In this document: positions 34,097-45,400 of the stretch, piece after piece
How positions within the stretch are numbered: position 1 is the first letter of the stretch
Layout: the number at the start of each line of letters is the position of its first letter
From: Sanguibacter inulinus
GTDB taxonomy: Bacteria; Actinomycetota; Actinomycetes; Actinomycetales; Cellulomonadaceae
NCBI RefSeq assembly: GCF_013415325.1
Contig: NZ_JACBYE010000004.1
Coordinates: 62,001-126,000 of the forward strand
Length of the DNA: 64,000 bases
Direction: 5' to 3'
Notes under the pieces: model-generated
Told to the model about the DNA's origin: nothing
Seen by the model: the letters and a program-made list of their open reading frames with translations, nothing else
Databases searched by the model: none
Made by a program: the position numbers and the translations under genes

Positions 34097-34114
34097 GTGT
34101 TCATCGTTGAACAC
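34097..34114. promoter_or_regulatory. Perfect 18-bp operator-like palindrome upstream of the beta-galactosidase gene
   Basis: GTGTTCA-tcgt-TGAACAC is a perfect 7+4+7 inverted repeat, about 100 bp before the lacZ start. A second, wider repeat pairs GTCTCTCT (34015-34022) with AGAGAGAC (34056-34063). No regulator gene is adjacent. Confidence 0.5.
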
Positions 34115-34203
34115 GGCGACGACGCCCTGGCTCTCTCTGCTCTGACCTGCGGCACCATCTGGTGCGGTCGACTCGGGTGGTCGTCGCTGACGCCGACCTC
34201 TGA

Positions 34204-37218
<3,015 letters not shown>

Positions 37219-37245
37219 GGACCCAGCTCCACCACCCCGCACCAC

Positions 37246-37280
37246 AGGCCGGACGGTCGCCCCGCGCGACTGTCCGGCCT
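37246..37280. terminator. Hairpin between lacZ and uxuA
   Basis: AGGCCGGAC (37246-37254) pairs with GTCCGGCCT (37272-37280), with additional inner GGTCGC/GCGAC pairing. It lies about 30 bp after the lacZ stop and 40 bp before the uxuA start. Confidence 0.65.
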
Positions 37281-37320
37281 CATAGGATCAGGACATCCCC
37301 GCCACAAGGAGAACTCTGCG

Positions 37321-38487
37321 ATGAAGCACACCTGGCGCTGGTTCGGGCCCACCGACCCGATCACCCTGGCCGAGGTCCGGCAGACCGGCGCGACGGGCAT
37401 CGTCACCGCCTTGCACCACCTGCCCAACGGGGCGGTGTGGCCCGTCGAGGAGATCCGGGCCCGCCAGCAGGAGATCGAGGCAGCGGGGCTCACCTGGTCT
37501 GTCGTCGAGAGCGTGCCCGTCCACGAGGACATCAAGACAGGCGGCCCGCGCCGCGACGAGGCCGTCGCCGCGTACCAGCAGTCGCTGCGCAACCTCGCGG
37601 CCTGCGGGCTCGACACGGTCTGCTACAACTTCATGCCCGTCCTCGACTGGACCCGCACCGAGCTCGCCTTCCCGATGCCCGACGGCGCCCTCGCGCTGCG
37701 CTTCGACGCGACGGCGCTCGCGGCCTTCGAGCTCTTCGAGCTGCGCCGTCCCGGCGCGGAGGCCGACTACACCGACGCCCAGCTGGAACGAGCCTCTGCG
37801 CTGCACGCCTCCCTCGACGCCGAGGCGCGAGCCCGACTGCAGGCGACGATCCTCGCCGGGCTCCCCGGGGCTGAAGAGCACTACGACCTCGTGCGGTTCC
37901 GTGAGGCGCTCGCCACCTACGACGACGTGCCGGCCGAACGGCTGCGCACCCACCTCGCGGAGTTCTTGCAGGCCGTCGTCCCCGTCGCCGAAGAGGTCGG
38001 CGTCCGGATGGCCATCCACCCGGACGACCCGCCCCGGCCGATGTTCGGGCTGCCGCGCGTGGTCTCGACCGCTGACGACGCCCAGCAGGTGCTCGACGCT
38101 GCGCCCTCGCCGAGCGACGGGTTGACGATGTGCGTCGGGTCGTACGGGTCCCGTGCGGACAACGACGTCTCTGCGATGACGACGCGCTTCGCCGAGGACA
38201 TCCACTTCGCGCACCTGCGCAGCGTGCTGCTCGACCCGGACGGGTCCTTCACCGAGGCGCCGCACCTCGACGGTGACGCCGACATGGTCGACATCATCAC
38301 CACCCTGGTGGTCGAGGAAGAGCGGCGCGGCGAGCAGATCCCGATGCGGCCCGACCACGGTCACGTGCTGCTCGACGACGCGACGCGCGTGACCAACCCG
38401 GGCTACTCGCTCGTCGGTCGGCTCCGCGGCCTCGCCGAGCTGCGCGGGGTCGAGCGCGCGGTCCGCCGGTCGCTCGGGCTGGCCTGA
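37321..38487 (+). CDS. uxuA: Mannonate dehydratase
   Basis: Converts D-mannonate to 2-keto-3-deoxygluconate in hexuronate catabolism. 388 residues, normal length. Hallmarks: KHTWRWFGPTDPITLAEVRQ at the N-terminus, YNFMPVLDWTRTEL, metal-binding MAIHPDDPPRPMFGLPR, FAHLRSV and the C-terminal MRPDHGHVLLDD. AAGGAGA ribosome site before the ATG. It stands alone here: no uxuB, kdgK or kdgA lie beside it, so the rest of the pathway must be elsewhere. Its placement after lacZ may reflect plant-polysaccharide use. Confidence 0.95.
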   Translation: MKHTWRWFGPTDPITLAEVRQTGATGIVTALHHLPNGAVWPVEEIRARQQEIEAAGLTWSVVESVPVHEDIKTGGPRRDEAVAAYQQSLRNLAACGLDTVCYNFMPVLDWTRTELAFPMPDGALALRFDATALAAFELFELRRPGAEADYTDAQLERASALHASLDAEARARLQATILAGLPGAEEHYDLVRFREALATYDDVPAERLRTHLAEFLQAVVPVAEEVGVRMAIHPDDPPRPMFGLPRVVSTADDAQQVLDAAPSPSDGLTMCVGSYGSRADNDVSAMTTRFAEDIHFAHLRSVLLDPDGSFTEAPHLDGDADMVDIITTLVVEEERRGEQIPMRPDHGHVLLDDATRVTNPGYSLVGRLRGLAELRGVERAVRRSLGLA

Positions 38488-38588
38488 GCCGTGCCCGCGG
38501 TCCCTCCGGTACCCGCGACAGCATCGGGGCACGACGGCGACGAGGACACGCTCGCGCCGCGCCTCAGTTCCTGACGTTCCAGGCGCGC

Positions 38589-39488
38589 TCAGGCCTCCGG
38601 GATCTCGAGGTGGTACCTCTCGAGCGTCATCGTGGCGGGGTCTGGACCGCCGCGCACGCCGGTGTCGAGTGCGTCGATCGAGGCCAGCTCTGCTGCGGTG
38701 AGCTCGATGCCGGTGACTGAGAAGTTCTCGGTGATGCGGTGCGGCGTGACCGACTTGGGGATCGCCGAGCGACCCTGCTGCAGGTGCCACGCGAGCATCA
38801 CCTGGGCCGGGGTCACGCCGTGCGCCTCGGCGACGGCGGTGATGGCCGGGTCGTCGAGGGTGCTGCGGCGCTGCTCGCCCCAGCCTGGGTAGAAGGTGAT
38901 CCCACCGATCGGTGACCACGCCTGGGTGAGGATCCCGTGCTTCTCGCCGAGAGCGCGGACCTCGGGCTGGCTGAAGTACGGGTGCACCTCGATCTGGTTG
39001 ACGGCCGGGACGACCGTCGTCGCCTCGAGGAGGGCCGTGAGGTCTCGCTCCATGAAGTTGCTGACGCCGATCGCCCGGACCTTGCCGGCCTCGAGCAGCG
39101 TCTCCAGAGACTTGTAGGCCTCGAGCGTCAGGTCGAACCGGGTGGTGAGCGGCTGGTGCAGGATCAGCAGGTCGATCTGGTCGAGCCCCAGCTTGCCCGC
39201 GCTCTTGTCGAAGGCGTGCAGCGTCGCGTCGGTGCCGTAGTCGCTGATCCAGACCTTCGTCTCGACGAACACGTCCTCGCGAGCCAGGCCGGACTGACGG
39301 ACCGCCTCGCCGACCTCGCGCTCGTTGCCGTAGCCAGCAGCCGTGTCGACGTGGCGGTACCCGGTCTCGAGCGCGGTCTGGACCGCGGTGCGCGTCTCGT
39401 CAGGAGACGTCTGGAAGACGCCGTAGCCCAGGGCGGGCATGGTGACGCCGTTGTTGAGGGTCAGCGTGGGGATGGGTGTCTGTGCCAT
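38589..39488 (-). CDS. Aldo/keto reductase
   Basis: 299-residue NADPH-dependent reductase with a TIM barrel. The catalytic tetrad is present: Asp in RHVDTAAGYGNE, Tyr in the same motif, Lys in VETKVWISD and His in LILHQPL. The C-terminal IPKSVTPHRITENF binds the cofactor phosphate. It resembles 2,5-diketo-D-gluconate reductase-type AKR5 enzymes, but the physiological substrate is not determinable. ATG 39488 has GGGAGG close upstream and starts at the proper family N-terminus. Divergent from the YdeI-like gene. Confidence 0.9.
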   Translation of the reverse strand: MAQTPIPTLTLNNGVTMPALGYGVFQTSPDETRTAVQTALETGYRHVDTAAGYGNEREVGEAVRQSGLAREDVFVETKVWISDYGTDATLHAFDKSAGKLGLDQIDLLILHQPLTTRFDLTLEAYKSLETLLEAGKVRAIGVSNFMERDLTALLEATTVVPAVNQIEVHPYFSQPEVRALGEKHGILTQAWSPIGGITFYPGWGEQRRSTLDDPAITAVAEAHGVTPAQVMLAWHLQQGRSAIPKSVTPHRITENFSVTGIELTAAELASIDALDTGVRGGPDPATMTLERYHLEIPEA

Positions 39489-39570
39489 GCCTCCCAACCT
39501 AGGCACAGTCTGTGCAGCCCGGGAGGGGCTGCTGGTACCCCTGTCAGCACCCGTCGCTACGATGACGACC

Positions 39571-40143
39571 ATGGTCAGTGTCGCCGACAAGCCCGTGCTC
39601 GATGTCACCGTCGAGCAGTGGGAGCAGTACCTCGCCGGGTCGCCCGATCCCGGCGGAGTGCGCCTGAAGCTGCGGAAGAAGACGTCCAAGGCCGTCGGCA
39701 TGACCTGGTCCGAGGCGCTCGACGTGGCGCTCTGCTATGGGTGGATCGACGGCCAGGCGCAGCGCCTCGACGACAACTTCATGCTCAACGTGTTCACCCC
39801 GCGCCGCAAGAACAGCCCGTGGTCGCAGATCAACCGCGAGCACGTAGCGCGGCTGATCGAGGAGGGGCGCATGCAGCCCGGTGGCCTTGCCGAGATCGCC
39901 CGGGCTCAGGCTGACGGTCGCTGGGATGCCGCGTACCGACAGAAGGACGCGGTCGCGCCTGCCGACCTGCTCGCGGCCCTCGCAACGAACCCCGCCGCGG
40001 CGGCCTTCATCGAGGGCCTCACCAAGGTCGAGAAGTTCCGCATCTACTTCCGGCTCAGCGGGATTAAGACGCCAGCGGTCCGCGCGGCGCGCATCCAGGA
40101 CGTCGTCGAGAAGGCGGCGCGCGGGGAGAAGCACTACACCTGA
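39571..40143 (+). CDS. YdeI/OmpD-associated-type protein (bacteriocin-protection family)
   Basis: 190 residues counted from the preferred start. Family sequence FTPRRKNSPWSQINREHVARL and KVEKFRIYFRLSGIKTP identify the YdeI/OmpD-associated (DUF1905-like neighbour) family of small soluble proteins, linked in some bacteria to resistance to peptide stress; molecular role unknown. TACGAT (39558-39563) lies 7 nt before ATG 39571, so this start is preferred over ATG 39562, which overlaps the hexamer. The stop overlaps the convergent TetR gene by 10 bp. Confidence 0.75.
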   Translation: MVSVADKPVLDVTVEQWEQYLAGSPDPGGVRLKLRKKTSKAVGMTWSEALDVALCYGWIDGQAQRLDDNFMLNVFTPRRKNSPWSQINREHVARLIEEGRMQPGGLAEIARAQADGRWDAAYRQKDAVAPADLLAALATNPAAAAFIEGLTKVEKFRIYFRLSGIKTPAVRAARIQDVVEKAARGEKHYT

Positions 40144-40685
40144 CGGAGGGCGGACCAGGCTCGGTCGAGCTCGTCTTGGAGCGACGATCCCTCGGAGTCC
40201 AGCCACCGCCGCAGGGCGAGGTCGAAAGCGAGCGCGGCGACCTTCGAGGTCACGTGCGCCTCTGCCGCCGGTACCTCTCGGGCCACGAGTCCCTGCTCGA
40301 TCGCGGCCGCGAGGTGGTCGAGCTTGAGGAGCTCGCGCTCGCGCAGGTGCTCGTCGGTCTGGATGATCGCGTCTCGTCGGCTGATCGGCGCATGCCACTG
40401 CTCGAGCTCGACCGCAGCCCGGCTCAGCCCCTGCTCGACGAGCTGACTGCTGCCCAGGCCTGCGGGAAGGGCGTCGAGGATCGTGCGCACCGCGGTCGGG
40501 AGCTCCCGGTCGCGTAGGAACACGACCTCCCGCTTCTCGGAGAAGTGCCGGAAGAACGTCCGGGTCGTCAGCCCGGCGCGCTCGGCGATCTGCGGGACCG
40601 TCGTCTCTGCGTATCCGTGCTCGGCGAACAAGGCCATGGCGGCTTCTTCGAGGACGAGGGCGGCGTCGGGTGACCATCGGGGCAT
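40134..40685 (-). CDS. TetR-family transcriptional regulator
   Basis: 183 residues. The N-terminal helix-turn-helix reads AMALFAEHGYAETTVPQIAERAG then LTTRTFFRHFSEKREVVF. The helical C-terminal part is a ligand pocket without assigned ligand. It is divergent from a quinone-oxidoreductase-type gene, with a large inverted repeat between them (40693-40743), so it most likely represses that gene and itself. Converges on the YdeI-like gene. Confidence 0.9.
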   Translation of the reverse strand: MPRWSPDAALVLEEAAMALFAEHGYAETTVPQIAERAGLTTRTFFRHFSEKREVVFLRDRELPTAVRTILDALPAGLGSSQLVEQGLSRAAVELEQWHAPISRRDAIIQTDEHLRERELLKLDHLAAAIEQGLVAREVPAAEAHVTSKVAALAFDLALRRWLDSEGSSLQDELDRAWSALRQV

Positions 40686-40692
40686 GGCTCCA

Positions 40693-40743
40693 TGATGACA
40701 CGGAGTGACATCGGACCTAGAGTGATGTCACACCGTGTCATCA
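40693..40743. promoter_or_regulatory. Operator in the TetR/dehydrogenase divergent promoter
   Basis: Two 20-bp arms, 40693-40712 and 40724-40743, are reverse complements with one mismatch and an 11-nt spacer. Each arm contains TGACAC and TGACATC. Likely site for the adjacent TetR regulator, covering both promoters. Confidence 0.75.
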
Positions 40744-40761
40744 CCAATCTCTGGAGCCCCC

Positions 40762-41940
40762 ATGATCAGCAACTCCGCCGCGTGGATCGAGGCTCCCTTC
40801 GCCGACCTGGTCGTCCGGCCGTCACCGGTCCCCACTCCGGGCCCTGGTCAGGTGGTGGTCCAGGTGCGTGCCGTCGCGGTCAACCCGCTCGACGCCATCA
40901 TCCAGTCCAACGGTCGCCTCATGTACAGGTGGCTCGACTACCCGGTGGTGCTGGGTGAAGACGTCGCGGGGGTGGTCGTGGCCGTGGGTGAAGGGGTGCA
41001 CCGGTTCGCCGCCGGAGACCGGCTGGTCGCCTACGCGACGGGTCTGGAGAAGGGACGCGACCACGTGTCCGGCGGAGGGTTCCAGCACCTCGTGGCTGTC
41101 GACGAGGCGCTCGCGGCACCGATACCGGACCACGTCGCCTTCGAGGATGCCGTGGTGCTGCCGCTCGCACTGTCCACGGCTGCGGCTGCACTCTTCGAGA
41201 CGTCGCAGCTGGGTCTCGACCACACCCGGCTCGACGACATCCGGCTCGACCAGGACCGGACCGCCGACGACGAGGTCGTCGTGGTGTGGGGCGGGTCCAC
41301 GAGCGTGGGCGGCAACGCCGTCCAGCTCGCCCGCGCTGCCGGGTACCGAGTGATCACCACAGCCTCGCCGCAGCACCACGGGACGATGCAAACGCTCGGA
41401 GCGGAGGCCGTCTTCGACTACCGCGCCGACGACGTCGTCGCGTCGGTCGTCGCTGCGACCCGCGGAGCACGTGTGGTGGGCGTCGTGGCGATCGCCGTGG
41501 GCTCGGCCGAGCCCTGCGTCGAGATCGCTGCGAAGACCGGCGCCCGGCGGGTCGCGCTGACCAGCCCGTCGGTGTCCTTCTACGACCAGCCTCGCCGCCC
41601 CGGTCTCGCCTGGTCGCGGGTGAGCCTGATGGCTCGCCTGGTCTGGTCGAACGTCGCGCTCCAGGCCCGCTGCCTGCGGCACGGTGTGCGGGCGCGGTTC
41701 GTCTGGGGGAGCGCGATCGCGACCAGCGACGTCGGACCCTCCGTCTGGTCCCGCTATCTCCCGCGCGCTCTCGCCGAGGGCCGGCACCAGCTGCTTCCTC
41801 GGCCGCAGGTGGTCGGGACGGATCTAGGTGCTCTGCAGGGCGCGCTCGACACGCTGCGTGGTGGGGTCTCTGCTCAGAAGCTCGTGGTGTCCCTCCCAGA
41901 GATGAGTGGCCCCCTGGGCGATACGACGCAGGTGCCCTGA
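40762..41940 (+). CDS. Medium-chain zinc-type alcohol dehydrogenase / quinone oxidoreductase-like protein
   Basis: 392-residue NAD(P)H-dependent oxidoreductase of the MDR family. GroES-like N-terminal domain (GPGQVVVQVRAVAVNPLDA, VLGEDVAGVVVAVGEGV), Rossmann domain with VWGGSTSVGGNAVQLA near 180. Catalytic zinc ligands are not evident, so it belongs to the zinc-free quinone-oxidoreductase group, often NADPH:quinone or enone reductases. Start ATG 40762 has GGAG upstream. Controlled, by inference, by the divergent TetR. Confidence 0.88.
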   Translation: MISNSAAWIEAPFADLVVRPSPVPTPGPGQVVVQVRAVAVNPLDAIIQSNGRLMYRWLDYPVVLGEDVAGVVVAVGEGVHRFAAGDRLVAYATGLEKGRDHVSGGGFQHLVAVDEALAAPIPDHVAFEDAVVLPLALSTAAAALFETSQLGLDHTRLDDIRLDQDRTADDEVVVVWGGSTSVGGNAVQLARAAGYRVITTASPQHHGTMQTLGAEAVFDYRADDVVASVVAATRGARVVGVVAIAVGSAEPCVEIAAKTGARRVALTSPSVSFYDQPRRPGLAWSRVSLMARLVWSNVALQARCLRHGVRARFVWGSAIATSDVGPSVWSRYLPRALAEGRHQLLPRPQVVGTDLGALQGALDTLRGGVSAQKLVVSLPEMSGPLGDTTQVP

Positions 41941-42016
41941 CCGGCGCACAGGAGTGCTGAGAGTGCTGGGTGGGGAGGGCTCGGTGCACTACGGAGCAGC
42001 TCGTCCCTCCCACCTG

Positions 42017-42045
42017 TTGAACAGGTCGGGGGTAGTGGCTAGCAT
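42017..42045 (+). promoter_or_regulatory. Promoter of the poly-Cys leader / DAACS unit
   Basis: TTGAAC (42017-42022) and TAGCAT (42040-42045) are separated by exactly 17 bp, a good sigma-70-type promoter. Transcription would begin near 42052, giving about 40 nt before the leader-peptide start at 42092. Confidence 0.75.
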
Positions 42046-42091
42046 GGCTTGTCGCGGGTACTCCGCGCCACGATCCCTCAGGAGACAGACT

Positions 42092-42193
42092 GTGACACTC
42101 GGGTGGAACGACCCCGCTCACCGCGCCGCTGACCTCGGTCACGCGAGCCCGCTGACGGAGTCCACCTGCTGTCTGCCCTGCTGCTGTTGTTGA
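42092..42193 (+). CDS. Poly-cysteine leader peptide
   Basis: 33-codon frame from GTG 42092 to TGA 42191-42193, preceded by a GGAG ribosome site (42081-42084). The peptide ends TCCLPCCCC: six cysteines in the last eight residues, directly before the stop. Short frames ending in runs of cysteine are known in mycobacteria as cysteine-responsive attenuators, in which ribosomes stall at Cys codons when cysteine is scarce. The peptide is unlikely to have a function of its own. It has its own promoter and lies 265 bp upstream of a transporter gene on the same strand. Confidence 0.85.
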   Translation: MTLGWNDPAHRAADLGHASPLTESTCCLPCCCC

Positions 42194-42458
42194 CCCTCGG
42201 CTGAGTCTCACCTCGCGTCGTCGCCAGCGCTCCTGCGCCACCCTCGACGCCTGCTCGCCGTCGCCGCACCCCGAGTCGAGTCCGCGCTCGCCCGTGCCGC
42301 CCTCGCGTCGCCCCTGACCTGAACAGTCCGGTCCGGCGCGTCCCACGCATCGTCTGCGCCCTCTGGCGTGCCCGCCTCCACGACGTCGGCTCCCGTCGTC
42401 CTGGCTGCGCCACGATGCCCGCCAGCCTGCTTGCCTGCCACCATCCGAAAGGCTCCAC
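42194..42458 (+). promoter_or_regulatory. C-rich leader between the poly-Cys peptide and the DAACS gene
   Basis: By hand count, bases 42191-42450 hold 122 C and 69 G, a strongly C-biased plus strand without a convincing hairpin terminator. C-rich, G-poor RNA that becomes ribosome-free is the classical setting for Rho loading. An AAAGG ribosome site precedes the transporter GTG at 42459. Inference: termination or translation here is tuned by ribosome position on the Cys codons. Confidence 0.55.
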
Positions 42459-43970
42459 GTGACCAGCTCGACCACGACGGAACAGACCCCGTCGACCCGC
42501 AGGCGCCGCCTGCGTGCCCCCTCCTTCAGCGTCCAGATCATCGGCTCGCTCGTGCTCGGAGTCCTGCTCGGCTGGTGGGCCCTGTCCATGGGCACCGTCG
42601 ACGACGGCACACCCGAGGGCGGCGCCAACTGGTTGACGACAACCCTCGACACCATCGGCTCGTCCTTCGTCCTCCTGCTGCGCACCCTCGTGCCGCCGCT
42701 CGTGTTCACCGCGATCGTCGCCTCGATCACCAACCTCCGGCACGTCGCCGACGGCGCCCGCCTGGCCGCCAAGACGCTCATGTGGTTCGCGATCACGGCG
42801 CTCGTCTCGGTCGCCGTCGGCATCGCGCTCGGCGTCATCATGCGCCCGGGGCAGAACACCACCCTCGACATCGCCGACGGCTCCGAGCCGAGCCGGACCG
42901 GTTCATGGCTCGACTTCCTCGACAGCCTGCTGCCGGCGAACTTCCTCGGGCTCGGGGCGAACACCAGCACGCAGGTCGCCGAGAGCGGCAGCGTCACCGC
43001 CAGCACCTCGCTGTCCTTCAACGTGCTGCAGATCGTCGTCATGGCGCTCGCCGTCGGTATCGCTGCGCTCAAGGTCGGGCGCAAGGCCGAGCCGTTCCTC
43101 ACCTTCAACAGGTCGGCCCTCGAGATCATCCAGAAGATCCTCTGGTGGGTCATCCGCCTCGCCCCGCTCGGCACGCTCGGTCTCATCGGCAACGCGATCG
43201 CCTCCTACGGCTGGGACCTGCTCGCACCTCTGGGTACCTTCGCTGCGGCGATCTACATCGGTCTCGCGATCGTCCTGCTCGTGCTGTACCCGGTGCTCCT
43301 GCGCATCAACGGCCTCCGCGTCCTCAGCTACTTCCGCGGCGCCTGGCCCGCCATCCAGCTGGCCTTCGTCTCTCGCTCGTCGATCGGCACCCTGCCGCTG
43401 ACGCAGCGCGTCACCGAGCGCAACCTCGGCGTCCCGAGCGCCTACGCGTCCTTCGCCGTGCCGCTCGGTGCGACCACCAAGATGGACGGCTGCGCCTCGA
43501 TCTACCCGGCGATCTCCGCGATCTTCGTCGCGCAGATCTTCGGCATCGACCTCTCGGTGACCGACTACCTGCTCATCGCCTTCGTCTCCGTGATCGGCTC
43601 GGCTGCCACCGCCGGGCTCACCGGCGCGATCGTCATGCTGACCCTGACGCTCTCGACCCTCGGCCTGCCGCTCGCGGGTGTCGGTCTGCTGCTCGCCATC
43701 GACCCGATCCTCGACATGGGCCGCACCGCGGTCAACGTCGCGGGCCAGGTGCTGGTGCCCGTCATCGTGGCCAAGCGTGAAGGCATCCTCGACGAAGAGC
43801 AGTACCGTGCCGCGACGTCCGAGGACCTGTTCGCGGACGACGACGAGGCCGAGGCCGAGGCCGTCGTCGAGGACGCGCAGGCGGAGTCGCGGACCCCGGT
43901 CACTGTCGGTGCGCCGACGGTCACCGGCGCTCCGGTGCCCGAGGGCACCGACGGGGACCGCAGGTCCTGA
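42459..43970 (+). CDS. DAACS-family transporter, probable cystine symporter (TcyP-like)
   Basis: 503-residue dicarboxylate/amino acid:cation symporter. Eight membrane helices and two re-entrant hairpins are apparent. HP1 carries SRSSIGTLPLT, TM7 carries TTKMDGCASIYPA, and TM8 carries DPILDMGRTAVNVAGQ. The DMGRTAxNV form is, from memory, typical of the TcyP/YdjN cystine branch rather than of glutamate or C4-dicarboxylate members. An acidic ~60-residue cytoplasmic tail follows the core. The upstream poly-Cys leader independently suggests a sulfur amino acid substrate. It is followed by a strong terminator and stands alone in its unit. Confidence 0.85.
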   Translation: MTSSTTTEQTPSTRRRRLRAPSFSVQIIGSLVLGVLLGWWALSMGTVDDGTPEGGANWLTTTLDTIGSSFVLLLRTLVPPLVFTAIVASITNLRHVADGARLAAKTLMWFAITALVSVAVGIALGVIMRPGQNTTLDIADGSEPSRTGSWLDFLDSLLPANFLGLGANTSTQVAESGSVTASTSLSFNVLQIVVMALAVGIAALKVGRKAEPFLTFNRSALEIIQKILWWVIRLAPLGTLGLIGNAIASYGWDLLAPLGTFAAAIYIGLAIVLLVLYPVLLRINGLRVLSYFRGAWPAIQLAFVSRSSIGTLPLTQRVTERNLGVPSAYASFAVPLGATTKMDGCASIYPAISAIFVAQIFGIDLSVTDYLLIAFVSVIGSAATAGLTGAIVMLTLTLSTLGLPLAGVGLLLAIDPILDMGRTAVNVAGQVLVPVIVAKREGILDEEQYRAATSEDLFADDDEAEAEAVVEDAQAESRTPVTVGAPTVTGAPVPEGTDGDRRS

Positions 43971-44011
43971 CTGCCGCAGCATAGAGAGCGTCCTGACGGG
44001 ACACTCGTCGA

Positions 44012-44045
44012 CTGAGCCCGCTCGCACCCGCGCGAGCGGGCTCAG
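44012..44045. terminator. Terminator of the DAACS transporter unit
   Basis: 14-bp perfect stem (44012-44025 with 44032-44045) and 6-nt loop acccgc, 40 bp after the transporter stop. Confidence 0.85.
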
Positions 44046-44171
44046 TGCGTCTGGGGGCTGTGAGCTCTCTTCTCGCCAGCGGCGAATCCTCGGAACCAGC
44101 AGTGCGTCCGCCGCGCCGACAGCGCGCCCGCTGCTGCCGCTGCTCCCGCTGCGCGCGCCCTGCGCGCCAGG

Positions 44172-44468
44172 TCAGGACCCGCGGGGCCAGCGGATCCGGA
44201 TCGGGCCTCGAGCCTCGAGAGGGTTGACGACCTTCCCGCCCTGCGTGATCTGCACCCGCCCCTCGGCGACGAGCCGGCGTGCGACGCGACGGGTGTCGTC
44301 CATGAGGTCCCGCCAGCCCTCGCCGCCGATCGACCTCGCTGCGTCCGACGGGCAGATCGACGAGGTGTCTGCCCGCTGGGCCAGCAGGTCGAGGATCGTC
44401 GCCTCGATCGAGGCGTCGTCGACAGGGCCGGATGCTCTGGCCTGGGTCTGGTGCGTGTCGTCGTCCAT
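44172..44468 (-). CDS. DUF3253 family protein
   Basis: 98-residue small protein of the DUF3253 family, a winged-helix-like fold of unknown role. The core is IEATILDLLAQRADTSSICPSDAARSI, then WRDLMDDTRRVARRLVAEGRVQITQGGKVV. Basic C-terminus (GPIRIRWPRG). ATG 44468 is supported by CATACT (44476-44481, minus strand) 7 nt upstream. Confidence 0.75.
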   Translation of the reverse strand: MDDDTHQTQARASGPVDDASIEATILDLLAQRADTSSICPSDAARSIGGEGWRDLMDDTRRVARRLVAEGRVQITQGGKVVNPLEARGPIRIRWPRGS

Positions 44469-44636
44469 CCCGACGAGTATGCGCCCGCCTGCGGCGTGCT
44501 GCGAGACCACCGTGAGGCGCTCGTCCGCGGACCTACGAGGGATGGGCAGCGGGTGCCGGCCGTCGAGCTCTCACCGCCTGCGCCACATCACTGCGCGGCT
44601 TCGGCGTCTCGGAGGCTCGCTCTCTCGGGCTCCTTG

Positions 44637-45278
44637 TCAGAGAGGCAGGCGCTCGACGAGCACGGAGGCACCATCCCCGCGCAACCGCGACGCAGCGGTC
44701 GGACGCCCGGCCATCGCGAGGACGAGGTCGAGGGTCGTGCCCTCGACCGTCGGCCCGTCGCCGGCGCGAAAGCTGCTGTCGGTCGCGACGAGCCGGAGGC
44801 CTCTCGCCGTGGAGCGGGAGGCGACAGCGAAGTCCTTGCGGATGTATCCCTCCGCGACGACGAGGACCGCGTCAGGATCCGGTGCAGTCTTGATCCCCAG
44901 AGGCTCTCTGACGTCACAGCCGTGCACGACCACCTCGCCCAGCCACGCCCACAGGTCGCCGGTCGGTGCGACGCGCGAGTCGACGACACCCCGGAAGCGG
45001 TCGAGGGTCTGTGCAGGCGTCGGACCCCGGTGCTCAGCGAGGCGCCGCGCATTGTGGACTGCGGGCCGGAAACCTGCCCCCGCGATGCTCCGCAGCCACC
45101 CCCACCGTCCGATGCTCGCCCCAGCGGTCAGGTGGGCGACCACGTCCTCGACCGACCAGTCTGCGCACAGGGTCGGTGCGGACCACTCCGCAGGCCGCAG
45201 AGCCTCGAGGTCGTCCCCAAGACGCCCGCGCTCGGCGCGGATCATCTCCCAGTGCTGCTCGCTGGTCGTGCGCGTCAC
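44637..45278 (-). CDS. Mycothiol-dependent DinB-superfamily protein (TIGR03083-type)
   Basis: 213 residues, mycothiol maleylpyruvate isomerase N-terminal (MDMPI_N/DinB) fold. The metal-binding His are expected at WSVEDVVAHLTAG (~50), and in LGEVVVHGCDVREPLG (~120). These proteins act on or with mycothiol, the actinobacterial thiol; the reaction is unknown here. GTG 45278 is preceded by GAGGAG. Confidence 0.82.
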   Translation of the reverse strand: MTRTTSEQHWEMIRAERGRLGDDLEALRPAEWSAPTLCADWSVEDVVAHLTAGASIGRWGWLRSIAGAGFRPAVHNARRLAEHRGPTPAQTLDRFRGVVDSRVAPTGDLWAWLGEVVVHGCDVREPLGIKTAPDPDAVLVVAEGYIRKDFAVASRSTARGLRLVATDSSFRAGDGPTVEGTTLDLVLAMAGRPTAASRLRGDGASVLVERLPL

Positions 45279-45400
45279 GGGAGCTCCTCGGGCTGGTCTG
45301 ACGGGGCGACGTGTGCGTGATGCTTCCGTGCGGGGAGCGACGCGTCAAGAGCGCTCAGCGGGCACCGTCCGAGATCATCGAGACTGGCTAGGTTGGGCTG

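Noticed and set aside
42368-43780. Long alternate frame across the C-rich leader and DAACS gene
   Set aside because: Product is Arg/Pro/His-rich without domains; the DAACS frame is clearly the real one.
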